60,596 bases of DNA from a virus (IMGVR_UViG_3300024308_000030:1-60596); one strand, 5' to 3'; shown: positions 1 to 9,129, numbered from the stretch's first letter. Notes: a model not told the origin generated them from the letters alone. Program-made: numbers and translations.

Positions 1-98
1 CCCCCTCCCCACAACCGCCGGTCCGATCACATGAACCACCCGTGGACACCCAGGTCCGTGGTAGGGTCACCCCCAACCACTCACCCACGAGGTGCACC
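1..98. other. Left edge of the control region
   Basis: The window starts with C5-T-C4, continuing the (CCCCCCT)n tract that ends it. Bases 11-98 lie upstream of the first rightward gene and hold its ribosome binding site (GAGGTG near 89-94). A GTG at 42 in the same frame could extend that gene, but it has no Shine-Dalgarno sequence. I see no other gene here. Confidence 0.6.
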
Positions 99-539
99 AT
101 GAACTCGCACGGCGACCCCGAACAGACCCCCAGCGCGAACAACCCGAACCCCGAGCAGGAGCCCCGCAAGGAAGACCTGTTCGATCGTATCGGCCGCGCC
201 TTCCCCCACGAACGCCAGCGCCTGGTGCTCGAAGAACTCCTGATGCTGATCAAGTCCGTGGACGCCATCGCCGACGAGACCGCCACCGAGGCGAGCTCCA
301 TCGTGGCCCGCGGCGGCAAGTCGATCGCCAGCCGCCGGACGGAGCAGGCCAAGGCCGAAGAGGACACCGGTCGCAAGCAGGACGAGGTCAGCGGTTCGGT
401 GCTGGACGGCAGCGCGGACGTCGAGCTGTCGGAGACCGAGCGGACCATGAACCCAGCGCCCACCAGCGACGACGATACCGGCACCGGCACCAGCAAAGGG
501 GCGGCCAAGGGAAAGACCAAGACCGCTAGCAAGGGCTGA
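99..539 (+). CDS. Hypothetical acidic protein at the head of the virion arm
   Basis: The product has 146 residues and I do not recognise it. It is hydrophilic, with an N-terminal Pro/Asn/Glu-rich stretch, a helical central part containing FPHERQRLVLEELLMLIKS, and a Lys/Ala/Thr-rich disordered C-terminus. I chose ATG 99 because GAGGTG lies 5-6 bases upstream; a GTG at 42 would add 19 residues without a ribosome binding site. It is the first gene rightward from the control region, ahead of the fibre genes. A small structural or packaging-associated role is possible but is only inferred from position. Confidence 0.55.
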   Translation: MNSHGDPEQTPSANNPNPEQEPRKEDLFDRIGRAFPHERQRLVLEELLMLIKSVDAIADETATEASSIVARGGKSIASRRTEQAKAEEDTGRKQDEVSGSVLDGSADVELSETERTMNPAPTSDDDTGTGTSKGAAKGKTKTASKG

Positions 540-637
540 CCACCCTCCCTCTCGCCGAGGCTCTTGCTATCAGCCCATGGATGGGCTACCCTCACGCGGA
601 CTTCGTGTAATTCCCACTGGCCAGTGAGGACACCCAG

Positions 638-877
638 ATGGCACTCGCCAAACTCCGCATCAACGAAACCGACGAGAACCGCGTCCGCAAGCTCAACGCC
701 CTCGTCGACGCGATCAACGCCCTCGGCGTCTCCTCCACCGGCACTATCGACGCGGCCAAGCTCACTGGCACCGTCGCCCCGGCACGCCTGCCCATCGCGA
801 CCGCCTCGACCCTGGGCGCCGTGAAAGACGGCACTGGCATCACCGTGGCCGCCGATGGCACCATGAGCGTACCGTAA
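638..877 (+). CDS. Small tail-fibre-like protein
   Basis: The product has 79 residues. After a helical N-terminus it carries ASTLGAVKDGTGITVAADGT and a DAAKLTGTVAPARLP segment. Both are typical of phage tail-fibre shafts, where short repeats of this kind form trimeric beta structures. It lies at the head of a run of fibre-type genes and probably contributes to or attaches the adsorption apparatus. GAGGA precedes ATG 638. The assignment rests on motif resemblance only. Confidence 0.5.
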   Translation: MALAKLRINETDENRVRKLNALVDAINALGVSSTGTIDAAKLTGTVAPARLPIATASTLGAVKDGTGITVAADGTMSVP

Positions 878-898
878 CGCTCATGGGGGCCGTAGAGC

Positions 899-1525
899 AT
901 GACAGCGCCAATCGTTCCGATGACGATCCAGCGGGGCAAGACGCTTCGCTGGGTGTTCTTCTACGCTGAGCAGAAGCTGGTCTACAAGACCATCACTGCG
1001 ATGCCGATCAAGGCGCCGTGCACCCTGACGGTCCCCTCCCATGGCCTCCCCGACGGATGGCCGTTCCGCATCGAGTGCGTCAAGGCACCCGAAGAGCTCA
1101 ACTCCCCCGACCTGGACAGCGAAGAGCCGTACTACTTCGCAACGGTCGTCGACGCCGACACGGTCGAGATCAACACCCTCAACGCCCACTGCCTCAAGCC
1201 GTTCACCGGCGAGGGCGTGCTGGTCTACAACCAGCCGGCTGACCTGACCGGGTACGAGGCCAGGGCCCAGGTCCGCGCCAGCGAGTCGGCCACCAGCGCC
1301 CTGTTTACGTGGAACAGCGATGGCGCCGTCGTACCGCCCCCGGACGAGCTGGCTATCGTCGACGTCGCCCTGTCGCAGATCATCCTGCCGATGGACCCCG
1401 CCACCTCGGCCGACCTGTCGTGGTCGGCGGGGGTCTACGAGACCGAGGCCATAGCGCCCTCTGGGGACGTGTTCCCGGTCAACGCGATCAGTTCGGTCGT
1501 CGTGACCGGGGAAGTGGTCAAGTGA
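899..1525 (+). CDS. Conserved phage fibre/baseplate-associated protein
   Basis: The product has 208 residues. The order RGKTLRWVFFY, then YKTITAMPIKAP, VPSHGLPDGWP, a VVDADTVEIN segment and a C-terminal DLTGYEARAQVR domain ending in an immunoglobulin-like strand set matches a conserved hypothetical protein of many enterobacterial and pseudomonad phages. In those phages it sits among tail-fibre genes. It is probably a virion component. Its stop codon overlaps the GTG start of the next gene, so the two are translationally coupled. The molecular role is not known to me. Confidence 0.55.
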   Translation: MTAPIVPMTIQRGKTLRWVFFYAEQKLVYKTITAMPIKAPCTLTVPSHGLPDGWPFRIECVKAPEELNSPDLDSEEPYYFATVVDADTVEINTLNAHCLKPFTGEGVLVYNQPADLTGYEARAQVRASESATSALFTWNSDGAVVPPPDELAIVDVALSQIILPMDPATSADLSWSAGVYETEAIAPSGDVFPVNAISSVVVTGEVVK

Positions 1526-2061
1526 GCTGCGCCACCCTGGTCATCCGCCCGGCCACGGGCCAGCGCACGCTGGTCACCGCCGGCTGCGGTACGTTCATCC
1601 CCCTGCGCACCCCGACCCAGCAGCGCCTGGTGCAGACCGTCCTCAACGGCCGGGCCGTCGTCACCGTGGCGCAGAGCCAGGGACGTACGGGCCCACAAGG
1701 CCCGGTCGGCCCGTCGGGCGGGGCGCTGGTGCTCACCGCCGGTGAGACGGTGAGCGCGCTGAAGATGGTCTACGAGCTGGGCGGCGAGGTGTTCGCGCTG
1801 GACAGCCAGGACGCGGCGAACATCTACCGGTGGGTGGGCGTGGCCGTGACCGCCGGCACCACGGGGAACGACGTCACGGTACAGCGCAGCGGGGAGCTCG
1901 AGGACAACAGCTGGAGCTGGACCGACGGCGAGCGGGTGTACCTGGGCGCCAGTGGCACGCTGACCCAGGTGCCGCCCGTGGTAGGCTACTATCAGCTCGT
2001 AGGCACGGCGGTGTCGCCCAAGCGCGTGCTGCTCAACATCCAAGACCCGATCGAACTGTAG
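1522..2061 (+). CDS. Fibre protein with short collagen-like hinge
   Basis: The product has 179 residues from GTG 1522, which overlaps the preceding TGA (GTGA). Around residue 55 it has a collagen-like run GRTGPQGPVGPSG, a common trimeric hinge in phage fibres. A beta-rich C-terminal domain with several Trp and Tyr residues follows. An in-frame ATG at 1309 would put most of the extension antisense to nothing useful and inside the previous gene, so I reject it. It is likely a tail-fibre or fibre-connector subunit. Confidence 0.55.
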   Translation: MSCATLVIRPATGQRTLVTAGCGTFIPLRTPTQQRLVQTVLNGRAVVTVAQSQGRTGPQGPVGPSGGALVLTAGETVSALKMVYELGGEVFALDSQDAANIYRWVGVAVTAGTTGNDVTVQRSGELEDNSWSWTDGERVYLGASGTLTQVPPVVGYYQLVGTAVSPKRVLLNIQDPIEL

Positions 2062-2070
2062 GAGATCATC

Positions 2071-2589
2071 ATGGCCCAGGGCTTCATCGCCGTCGTGAGC
2101 GGCAAACTCAAGGTGCTGTTCGGCATCGCCAGCAGTGCTGGCGCTGGCGACGCGGGCAAGTACATCGTCACCGACGCCGGCGGCAAGCTGGACCCGAGCT
2201 TCCTGCCCAGCGGCATCGGCGCCAACCAGGTGGTGGCGACGGCCAGCGAGGCGTTGACCGCGGGGGACTTCGTGAACCTGTACCTGAACGCCGGTGCGCT
2301 GAACGTGCGCAAGGCCGACAACAGCAATAGCCGCGAGGCCTGGGGCTATGTCGAGGCCGCCGTGTCCAGCAGCGCCAGCGCCACGGTGAAGCGCCTCGGC
2401 ACCACCAACGCTTCGCGCACCGGCCTGACCATCGGCAGCGAGTACTGGCTGGGCACCGCCGGCGGCGTGATCAGCACCCCGCTGGACGCGAACGACACCG
2501 GCAACGCGGGCAAGATGGTCCAGTACCTGGGCATCGCGAAGTCCGCGACTGAGCTGGTCACCGCCGAGTTCCAGCCGGTACTCCTGTAA
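2071..2589 (+). CDS. Phage tail/capsid-decoration-like structural protein
   Basis: The product has 172 residues. The segment from about residue 55 (VVATASEALTAGDFVNLY, then EAWGYVEAAVSSSASATV, then GSEYWLGTAGGV and VQYLGIAKS) follows a pattern common in phage beta-rich fibre and decoration modules. AGGAGA precedes ATG 2071. Its TAA shares a base with the ATG of the next gene, suggesting coupled expression with the larger fibre. A structural role is likely, the exact place in the virion unknown. Confidence 0.5.
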   Translation: MAQGFIAVVSGKLKVLFGIASSAGAGDAGKYIVTDAGGKLDPSFLPSGIGANQVVATASEALTAGDFVNLYLNAGALNVRKADNSNSREAWGYVEAAVSSSASATVKRLGTTNASRTGLTIGSEYWLGTAGGVISTPLDANDTGNAGKMVQYLGIAKSATELVTAEFQPVLL

Positions 2590-3983
2590 TGCCCGGTCCG
2601 GTTCCGGTCGTCCTCGAGAACGGCAAGCCGAAGGTCTCCAGAGACCTTGGGTCTCTACTGCCGTTGCCGATAAGCACGACGCTGAACTACGCGTGGAAGA
2701 CCGGCACCGGGTGGGTGCAGCTGGGAACGGCCGCAGTCCAGGACGCAACCACCTCGGCGACCGACACTACGTCGGGCAGGCTGTGGCGAACCAACGACCT
2801 GGTCAAGCAGACTTCGACGGTCGATGCTACTACCGGCAGCGTGTTGTTGGTCGGGGGGTTCGGCATCGGCGTCCAGTTGGTCTCCACTGAGACCAACCTC
2901 GACAACTACCGCGCCGGTGGCAAATACATCACCCCGGCGTCGGGTCTAACCAACCTACCGCCAGGGTGGTCGCAAGGTCGCCACATCATCGAGGTAGCTG
3001 GCAGCAACTATTCGTCGCAGTTGGTGTTCGGCGGATCGGCTAGCTTCAGCCGCATAGCCAATCGGGTCTTCGCGCCCACGACGTCCACTTTCACCCCGTG
3101 GTACGACGTGCTGACAAATAACAGCCTCGTGCAGGGCACGGGGATAACCCTCACCTATAACTCTTCCACCGGCCAGGTAACCATCGCTACGTCGGGCGGG
3201 AGCAGTACGGGGATATCGACCAAGGCCAACTTCCAGACAAAAGTACTGAACGGTCTACTGGGGTACATTCCTCAGTTCGCGGACGTCGACATAGGTTGGG
3301 CCTGCGGCATCCTCAACACGAACACGCTGCCGTTGGGGTCGGGCTACTCGTCGAGCAATGCCGCGGACTACGCAGACGCATCTGAGAGCCTGCTGGCTAT
3401 CACGGGGACTGGTGCGTCCGTGAGCGGACGATCGCCGACGGTCCTCTCCACTGGGACCACTACCACGGGCACCGTCAACTGGTCGAACGGCCGCACGCTC
3501 GCCGGGATCATCAATGGTGGCTTGCGCTACAACCAGATGGCGTCGATGACCTACCAGTTCACCGGTAACATCCAGACCATCAGCACGGCTACGGATCGAT
3601 TCGTCTGCGAGATGGGCGTCACCAGCGGCGGCCTGTCCAGCAAGCAGGCGTGGTTCAGCTGTGTCGACAACGTAAACAGCGGACGCTGGCTGTTCAGCTA
3701 CGTCAACAACGCAGGATCGACGGTGACGGTCGACACGGGGATAACCCCCTCGGCTGGCGTCGACGTCGACGCGACCATCACCTGGACGTGGACCGGCAGC
3801 GCATTTACTCTGGTGGCGACGCTCAGCACGTTCACCAGCTCGACGCTGACCAGCCTGGTGGTGAACCTCAGCCTATCGTCGGTAATAGCCTGGAACCCCT
3901 ACATGAGCATCACGAAGTCGGCAGGGACCACGGCACGCGCGTTCAGGTTCCGCCGGCACCTGATGATTGGGACAGTGCAATGA
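2589..3983 (+). CDS. Tail fibre protein with pyocin-knob-like module
   Basis: The product has 464 residues. Residues about 105-180 (YRAGGKYITP, LPPGWSQGRHIIEV, FAPTTSTFTPWYDVL) resemble the pyocin knob domain of R-pyocin and phage fibres. The C-terminal part (residues about 235-464) is a Thr/Ser-rich beta-structured region that could be the receptor-binding tip. Ser/Thr/Gly richness and lack of charged residues fit a fibre. It is likely the main receptor-binding fibre of this cluster. The last bases overlap the start of the small terminase gene. Confidence 0.6.
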   Translation: MPGPVPVVLENGKPKVSRDLGSLLPLPISTTLNYAWKTGTGWVQLGTAAVQDATTSATDTTSGRLWRTNDLVKQTSTVDATTGSVLLVGGFGIGVQLVSTETNLDNYRAGGKYITPASGLTNLPPGWSQGRHIIEVAGSNYSSQLVFGGSASFSRIANRVFAPTTSTFTPWYDVLTNNSLVQGTGITLTYNSSTGQVTIATSGGSSTGISTKANFQTKVLNGLLGYIPQFADVDIGWACGILNTNTLPLGSGYSSSNAADYADASESLLAITGTGASVSGRSPTVLSTGTTTTGTVNWSNGRTLAGIINGGLRYNQMASMTYQFTGNIQTISTATDRFVCEMGVTSGGLSSKQAWFSCVDNVNSGRWLFSYVNNAGSTVTVDTGITPSAGVDVDATITWTWTGSAFTLVATLSTFTSSTLTSLVVNLSLSSVIAWNPYMSITKSAGTTARAFRFRRHLMIGTVQ

Positions 3984-4456
3984 ACATCAACACGCCAGAG
4001 CAGCTGATCCAGCTCGACAACCCGGTCTCGAAGACCAGTAAGCCCGCTTGGGACAAGCAGCTACTGGTCGACGTGGCCATCGGCACGTCGGAAATGGAGA
4101 TCCTCGAGGCCTACGACCTGCAGGCGCACCAGCTGCGCGAGATTCTCGAGGACAGCACGTTCCTCGTGGCGCTGGCCACCCTGAAAAAAGAGCTCGACAA
4201 GGACGGCATGAGCTTCAGGCTGAAGTGCCAGCTGCAGGCCGAGGCCATGCTCGAGGAAAACTGGATGCTCGCCCACGACCGCGAGAACGTGCCGGCCGAG
4301 ACCCGGCGCAAGGCGATTGCTGACACCGTCCGCTGGGCCGGCTTCGACAACCAGGGCGGCGCAAGCGGCCTCGGAGGCGGCGGTGGGTTCACCATCAACG
4401 TCATCACCGGCTCTTCTGGCCGGGCAGGCGTCACGATCGAGGGCGAGAAGGAATGA
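3980..4456 (+). CDS. terS: Terminase small subunit (putative)
   Basis: The product has 158 residues and directly precedes the large terminase, with start and stop codons overlapping as ATGA on both sides. Its size, the helical N-terminal half (DVAIGTSEMEILEAYDLQAHQ looks like a helix-turn-helix segment) and the Gly-rich flexible linker near residues 128-137 fit a small terminase that recognises packaging sites. Sequence alone does not prove the family, so position carries much of the weight. Confidence 0.65.
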   Translation: MNINTPEQLIQLDNPVSKTSKPAWDKQLLVDVAIGTSEMEILEAYDLQAHQLREILEDSTFLVALATLKKELDKDGMSFRLKCQLQAEAMLEENWMLAHDRENVPAETRRKAIADTVRWAGFDNQGGASGLGGGGGFTINVITGSSGRAGVTIEGEKE

Positions 4457-5844
4457 GCGTAAGCATTGACTACACGCCGGAGCCTATCGCCGACGCGTTC
4501 CTCCAGAGCGAGAAATTCTACAACTTCATCGTCGGTCCGGTAGGCTCGGCGAAGACCACGGCGATCCTGTTCAAGATCGTCTACCACGCCTCAAAACAGG
4601 CGCCCAGCCCGGTGGACGGTATACGCCGGACCCGGTGGGTTATCGTGCGGAACACCATGCAGCAGCTGAAGGACACCACCCTCAACTCGTTCTTCACCTG
4701 GTTCAAGCACGGCCAGGCCGGCACGTGGAAGGCGTCTACGAACACGTTCGTGTTTCGCTTCGCCGACATCGAGGCTGAGGTGTTGTTTCGTCCGCTCGAC
4801 ACCCCTGACGACGTCAGCCGGGTGTTATCGCTCGAGGTGACCGGCGCGATCCTGGACGAATTCGTCGAGATTCCCAAGGAGATCGTCGAATCGCTGTCTG
4901 GTCGCTGCGGCCGCTACCCGTCGAAGAAAGACGGCGGTGCCACCTGGTGGGGCATGTGGGGGGCGAGCAACCCGGGCAACGAGGACGACTGGTGGTACAC
5001 CTGGCTCTATGACCAGAAGCCGTCGAACATGGGGTTTTTCATCCAGCCGTCGGGGTTTTCGCCCGAGGCCGAGAACATCGAAAACCTGCCGGGCGGCCGC
5101 GGCTACTACACCAACCTGGCCGAAGGCAAGAGCCCGCAATGGGTCAAGCAGTTCATCGAGGTGAAGTGGGGCTACAGCATCCGCGGCAAGCCCATCTACA
5201 CCTCGTTCAACCCAGAGGTCCACGTCGCCAAGCAGCCGCTGCAGTTCAATCCGCATCTCCCTCTGGTGATCGGGTTCGACGCCGGCCTGACGCCGGCGGC
5301 CATCTTCGGCCAGCAAGACCCGCAGGGGCGCGTGCTGATCCTCCGCGAGCTGACCAGTGAGAACATGGGGGCGCGCCGGTTCTGCCGCGAGAAGATCCGA
5401 CCGCTGTTGAATCGCGAGTTCCGCGACGCCGACCTGGTCATTCAGGCGGACCCCGCGTGCGGTCAGCGGGCGCAGACCGACGAGCGCAGCGTCAGGCAGG
5501 TGCTGGAGGAAGAACTCGGCGTCCGCGTGTACCCGGCGCACAGCAACACGCTGACCGACCGCCTCGGCGCCGTCGACAGTCTGCTCACCCGGCTGGTGGA
5601 GGGCCAGGCCGCGTACCTGGTGGACCCGTCGTGCAAGGTGCTGATCCGTGGCTTTACGTCCGGCTACCGCTACCCGGTCAACAACAAGGGGGTCAAAGGT
5701 GACAGCCCGGAGAAAAACGCCTACTCTCACCCGCACGACGCCAACCAGTACCTGTGCATGATGTTCGAGCGCGACGCTATGCGCGAAGCGAAACGGCTCA
5801 AGATGCCAAAAATGCCGACCTACCGCAACAGCTACGTCTACTAG
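4453..5844 (+). CDS. terL: Terminase large subunit
   Basis: The product has 463 residues and is the DNA packaging motor. Walker A is GPVGSAKT at residues 28-35 and Walker B is GAILDEF with D135 and E136. The C-terminal RNase H-fold nuclease shows its acidic residues at D276 (VIGFDAG), D333 (IQADPACG) and D429 (HPHDANQ). Length and motif order are normal for the family. It overlaps terS by ATGA and is followed by the portal gene after 9 bases. Confidence 0.93.
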   Translation: MSVSIDYTPEPIADAFLQSEKFYNFIVGPVGSAKTTAILFKIVYHASKQAPSPVDGIRRTRWVIVRNTMQQLKDTTLNSFFTWFKHGQAGTWKASTNTFVFRFADIEAEVLFRPLDTPDDVSRVLSLEVTGAILDEFVEIPKEIVESLSGRCGRYPSKKDGGATWWGMWGASNPGNEDDWWYTWLYDQKPSNMGFFIQPSGFSPEAENIENLPGGRGYYTNLAEGKSPQWVKQFIEVKWGYSIRGKPIYTSFNPEVHVAKQPLQFNPHLPLVIGFDAGLTPAAIFGQQDPQGRVLILRELTSENMGARRFCREKIRPLLNREFRDADLVIQADPACGQRAQTDERSVRQVLEEELGVRVYPAHSNTLTDRLGAVDSLLTRLVEGQAAYLVDPSCKVLIRGFTSGYRYPVNNKGVKGDSPEKNAYSHPHDANQYLCMMFERDAMREAKRLKMPKMPTYRNSYVY

Positions 5845-5853
5845 GGATAAGCC

Positions 5854-8007
5854 ATGGCCGACGGCTCTCAAGACCCGGAAATCAAGGTAAGCCCGGATGC
5901 GCTTACAGCGCTCGGTCGTAACCTGCGGTCGAAGTTCACCCAGTACACGCGCGACCGCAGGCTGATCGAAGAGCAGTGGATGAAGAACCTCCGCCAGTAC
6001 CTCGGCCAGTACGACCCCGACCTGATCTCCAGGATGGACCCGCAGCAGAGCAGGGCCTACCCCAAGATCACCCGGGTCAAATGCGTGAGCATGGTTTCTC
6101 GGCTGACGTCGCTGCTGTTCCCCGCCGACGAGAAGAACTGGAGCCTGGAAGCCAGCCCGACCCCGAGCCTGCCGCCCGAAGCGCTGCAGGCAGCGATCGA
6201 CCAATGGATGGCCACCCACAACGGCTTCAACCTGGCCGACTTCGATATGGCCGTGGGCCGCTTTGCGGCGAACGCCGCGGAGAAGATGGAGGCCCAGATC
6301 GATGACCAGCTGGCGGACATCGCCGCCTATGGCCCGTGCGACTACCAGACCCTGGCGCGCCGCGTCGTGCGCTCGGCGGTGATCTACGGGCCGGGCATCA
6401 TGAAAGGCCCGATGACGCTGGCCGACACCCGCTCGGTCCCGGTAACGTTGCCCGACGGCCGCATCACTGTCGGTACGGAGACGACATATCGTCCCTACTT
6501 CGAGTACGTTTCGAACTGGGACTACTACCCCGACCTGGCTGCGAAGACCTTCGCGCAGATGGATGGGCAGTTCCAGCGCCACATATTCTCCCGACACCAG
6601 CTGCGAAAGCTGGCCGAGCGCGCCGACTTCCGCGGCAACGTCATCAACGACTACTTGCGCTCCCACGCGGATGGCAACTACACGCGCCAGACGTACGAGA
6701 CGGAGCTGCAGACCCTTGGCGAACAGACCAACGTCGTCGCCGACACCCGCAAGTTCGAGGTGGTCGAGTACTGGGGGTACGTCTCGGGCTACGAGCTGAG
6801 CCAGGCCGGCGTGAACATCGACGACAGCAAGCTGAACACCGAGCTGAAGGCCACGGTGTGGATGCTCGATGACGTCGTGATCAAGGCGGCCGAAGACCCA
6901 CTGCCGGAAGGCGCCTCGATGTACCACCAGTTCGTCTTCGAAGAAGACGACGTGAACCTCATGGGCACCGGCCTACCGGAAATCATGCGTGACAGCCAGA
7001 TGGCCGTGAGCATGGCGTCTCGCATGCTGATGGACAACGCGTCGGCTGTGTGCGGGCCCAACGTCGAGGTAGACTGGAACCGTCTCAGCCCCGGCCAGGA
7101 CACCACCATCAAGCCGTTCAAGGCGTGGATGGTGGAGCCTGACGCCTCGCAGGGTAATGCGCCAGCTGTGCGCCCGGTTAAATTCGACTCCAACCTCACC
7201 GAGCTGCAGGCCGTGGTCAAGATGTTCCTGGAGTTCGCGGACGCAGAGACGTTCGTCAACCCGATCACCGGTGGCGATATGGACGGTTCCGGTGAGGCGC
7301 TGCGCACGACCGGCAACATGTCCATGGTGCTTGGTAACGCGGCGCTGCCGTTCCGCGACATCGTGCGGAATTTCGACAAGTTCACGGTGAGCGCCATCCA
7401 TTCGCTGGTCGAGTGGAACATGGCGCTGAACCCGCGACGCGACATCGTCGGCGACCTTCGCCCGATCGGCCGTGGAGCGACTACACTGATCGCCAAGGAG
7501 ATCCGTGCGGCTGCGCTGGACAACCTGGCCAACACCTTGCTCGAGGAAGAGAAGGACTACATCGACTTCGGACAGCTGGCCAAACAGCGCCTGCTCTCGC
7601 GCGACCTGCCGCTGAACCAGATCATGGTCAGCGAGGAAGTCGCCAAGCAGCGCCAGGACGACAAGGCAAGCCAGGCTCAGGAAGCGCGCGACCAAGCCCG
7701 TCGGATGTTCGAAGAAGAGCTCAAGAACCTGGCGAGCGACTCGCTGAAGCAAGCGTCCCAGGCCCAGAAAAACGTCGACGCCGCGGACGTGGCTACTTTC
7801 AAAGCCGTCCTCGACGCGTTGGCCCAAGGAGTCAGCCCTCATGCAGTCGCTCGAGCAGCGCAACGAACTACGCCAGCAGCTGGCGGAAATCAAGAACAGC
7901 CACGAGGTCAAGCTGGTGGTGCAGTTCCTCCAGCACCAGATGAACCAGGAGCTGCAGGCATTGCTCAAGGCCTCCGACCCGGCGCAGCTGACGCGTTTAC
8001 AGGGTAA
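5854..8007 (+). CDS. Portal protein
   Basis: The product has 717 residues and sits between terminase and scaffold, the usual portal position. Features of podovirus head-tail connectors are visible: an N-terminal helix with RDRRLIEEQWMKNLRQYLGQYD, a VKCVSMVSRLTSLLFPADEKNW segment, and a long helical C-terminal crown from about residue 560. The last 55 residues are Ala/Pro/Gly-rich because this stretch also encodes another protein in the +1 frame (7841-8083). It would form the dodecameric DNA channel at one capsid vertex. Confidence 0.85.
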   Translation: MADGSQDPEIKVSPDALTALGRNLRSKFTQYTRDRRLIEEQWMKNLRQYLGQYDPDLISRMDPQQSRAYPKITRVKCVSMVSRLTSLLFPADEKNWSLEASPTPSLPPEALQAAIDQWMATHNGFNLADFDMAVGRFAANAAEKMEAQIDDQLADIAAYGPCDYQTLARRVVRSAVIYGPGIMKGPMTLADTRSVPVTLPDGRITVGTETTYRPYFEYVSNWDYYPDLAAKTFAQMDGQFQRHIFSRHQLRKLAERADFRGNVINDYLRSHADGNYTRQTYETELQTLGEQTNVVADTRKFEVVEYWGYVSGYELSQAGVNIDDSKLNTELKATVWMLDDVVIKAAEDPLPEGASMYHQFVFEEDDVNLMGTGLPEIMRDSQMAVSMASRMLMDNASAVCGPNVEVDWNRLSPGQDTTIKPFKAWMVEPDASQGNAPAVRPVKFDSNLTELQAVVKMFLEFADAETFVNPITGGDMDGSGEALRTTGNMSMVLGNAALPFRDIVRNFDKFTVSAIHSLVEWNMALNPRRDIVGDLRPIGRGATTLIAKEIRAAALDNLANTLLEEEKDYIDFGQLAKQRLLSRDLPLNQIMVSEEVAKQRQDDKASQAQEARDQARRMFEEELKNLASDSLKQASQAQKNVDAADVATFKAVLDALAQGVSPHAVARAAQRTTPAAGGNQEQPRGQAGGAVPPAPDEPGAAGIAQGLRPGAADAFTG

Positions 8008-8083
8008 GGCGCAGGCCTACAGGGACGCTGTGGACATCCTGCAGCGTCCCATGCCAGAGAAGCCGGGACAACCGGCCGCTTAG
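7841..8083 (+). CDS. Small helical protein overlapping the portal C-terminus
   Basis: The product has 80 residues and overlaps the portal reading frame by 167 bases in the +1 frame. A strong AAGGAG lies about 10 bases before ATG 7841. The protein is almost entirely helical and charged (QRNELRQQLAEIKN, FLQHQMNQELQALL), consistent with a coiled coil, and ends just before a promoter-like sequence. I do not recognise a family. A small head-assembly factor is a guess from position. Confidence 0.7.
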   Translation: MQSLEQRNELRQQLAEIKNSHEVKLVVQFLQHQMNQELQALLKASDPAQLTRLQGKAQAYRDAVDILQRPMPEKPGQPAA

Positions 8084-8090
8084 TAAGTTA

Positions 8091-8119
8091 TTGACAACAT
8101 CACAGCCGCGGAGTAAATA
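8091..8119 (+). promoter_or_regulatory. Promoter candidate ahead of the scaffold gene
   Basis: TTGACA at 8091-8096 is a perfect sigma-70 -35 box. It is followed after 17 bases by TAAATA at 8114-8119, a weak -10 match. It lies just after the stop of the preceding gene and would start transcription inside the leader of scaffold and capsid, the most highly needed products. ATG 8126 would then be nearly leaderless, so the -10 could also serve a different start point. Confidence 0.4.
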
Positions 8120-8125
8120 GCGCTC

Positions 8126-9109
8126 ATGAACAACGAAGCCAATGCCCAACAAGAGTTCGACTCTGCCCTCACCGAGGCGATGAATGAGAGCTCGGCACCT
8201 GATACGCAGGCAAGCGCGCCGGACCCGGCAGAGCCTGCGCAGGCTCCTGTTGCACAAGATCCGGCCCAAGATCCGGCTGCCGCTGCTTCTGCTGAAGGCG
8301 AGCCGGCGAAAGCTGACGAACCTGCTGCGCAGCCGACTCCTGCGGCTGAGGCTCCTGAAGTAGACGCCAAGCCGGAACCTGTTCCGACGCCTGCGCCGAC
8401 CCCGGTGAACCAGCCGGCACCGCTTGACCCGACATTCCTCGCCCAGGCCATTGTCGAAGCGCAGCGCCAGGCTCAGCAGTCGCAGCAACCCGAGCCGATA
8501 CAGAAGGCCGAGCCGAAGCTGGAAGATTTCATCAGCGCCGACGAGAAAGCGGTGCTGGACAAATACGACTCGGAGTGGGGCGAAGTGTCCCAGGCCGAGC
8601 AGATCCGCACCAAGGCCGCGATCGCGCTGGCCTTGGCGCAGTTCAAACTGGAAGTGCAAGGTGAGCTGGCGCCGGTCCGCGCGTACATGCAACGATCGAC
8701 AACTACCGCGCACACCGCAGCGATCCACGCCGCCCACCCGGATATCGAATCGATTACCGGGGACGTGGTCAAGTGGGTCAAAGAGCACCCGAACCAGATG
8801 GTCCGCGACAGCGGGGCTCAGGTGCTCAAACAAGGCAACGCGCAACAGGTCATTGGCCTGGTGTCGTTGTTCAAGGAAGCGACGGGACGGACGGGTGCAG
8901 CGCCAGCCACGCAAGCAGCCTCGCCAGCCGCGCAAGAAGCACCTGCTGCACCTACGCCTGCCGCGCCTGCCGCGCCCGATCCCGCCCGGGAGAAAGCCGC
9001 CGCAGCCACTGCAGCCGTGACCGCAGCTCAACGTGGTGGCATCCCCACCGGGAAGGACCAGACCGACTTCGATCTGGCCTGGAAAGAAGCCATCGCAAGC
9101 GCATCTTGA
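8126..9109 (+). CDS. Head scaffolding protein
   Basis: The product has 327 residues and immediately precedes the capsid gene. It has an acidic Ala/Pro/Gln-rich N-terminal half, a helical middle (AEPKLEDFISADEKAVLDKY, TKAAIALALAQFKLEVQGEL) and a Pro/Ala-rich tail ending with a short conserved-looking GIPTGKDQTDFDLAWKEAIA. Such composition and position are typical of phage internal scaffolds that shape the procapsid and are then removed. Confidence 0.75.
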   Translation: MNNEANAQQEFDSALTEAMNESSAPDTQASAPDPAEPAQAPVAQDPAQDPAAAASAEGEPAKADEPAAQPTPAAEAPEVDAKPEPVPTPAPTPVNQPAPLDPTFLAQAIVEAQRQAQQSQQPEPIQKAEPKLEDFISADEKAVLDKYDSEWGEVSQAEQIRTKAAIALALAQFKLEVQGELAPVRAYMQRSTTTAHTAAIHAAHPDIESITGDVVKWVKEHPNQMVRDSGAQVLKQGNAQQVIGLVSLFKEATGRTGAAPATQAASPAAQEAPAAPTPAAPAAPDPAREKAAAATAAVTAAQRGGIPTGKDQTDFDLAWKEAIASAS

Positions 9110-9129
9110 CGACACAAAGGAGATAGACC

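Noticed and set aside
572-587. AGCCCAT-GG-ATGGGCT hairpin as a terminator
   Set aside because: The loop is only two bases and no T-tract follows in either direction.
1522-2061. Longer start of the collagen-hinge gene at 1309
   Set aside because: It would overlap the preceding gene by over 200 bases with shadow-type sequence, whereas GTG 1522 gives a standard GTGA junction.
1435-2748. 437-residue frame on the minus strand under the fibre genes
   Set aside because: High-GC shadow frame: Arg/Val/His/Gly-rich composition, no ribosome binding site, and fully antisense to well-supported coupled genes.
4825-6927. 700-residue frame on the minus strand under terminase and portal
   Set aside because: Antisense to two confident genes; composition of a shadow frame; no recognisable domain.
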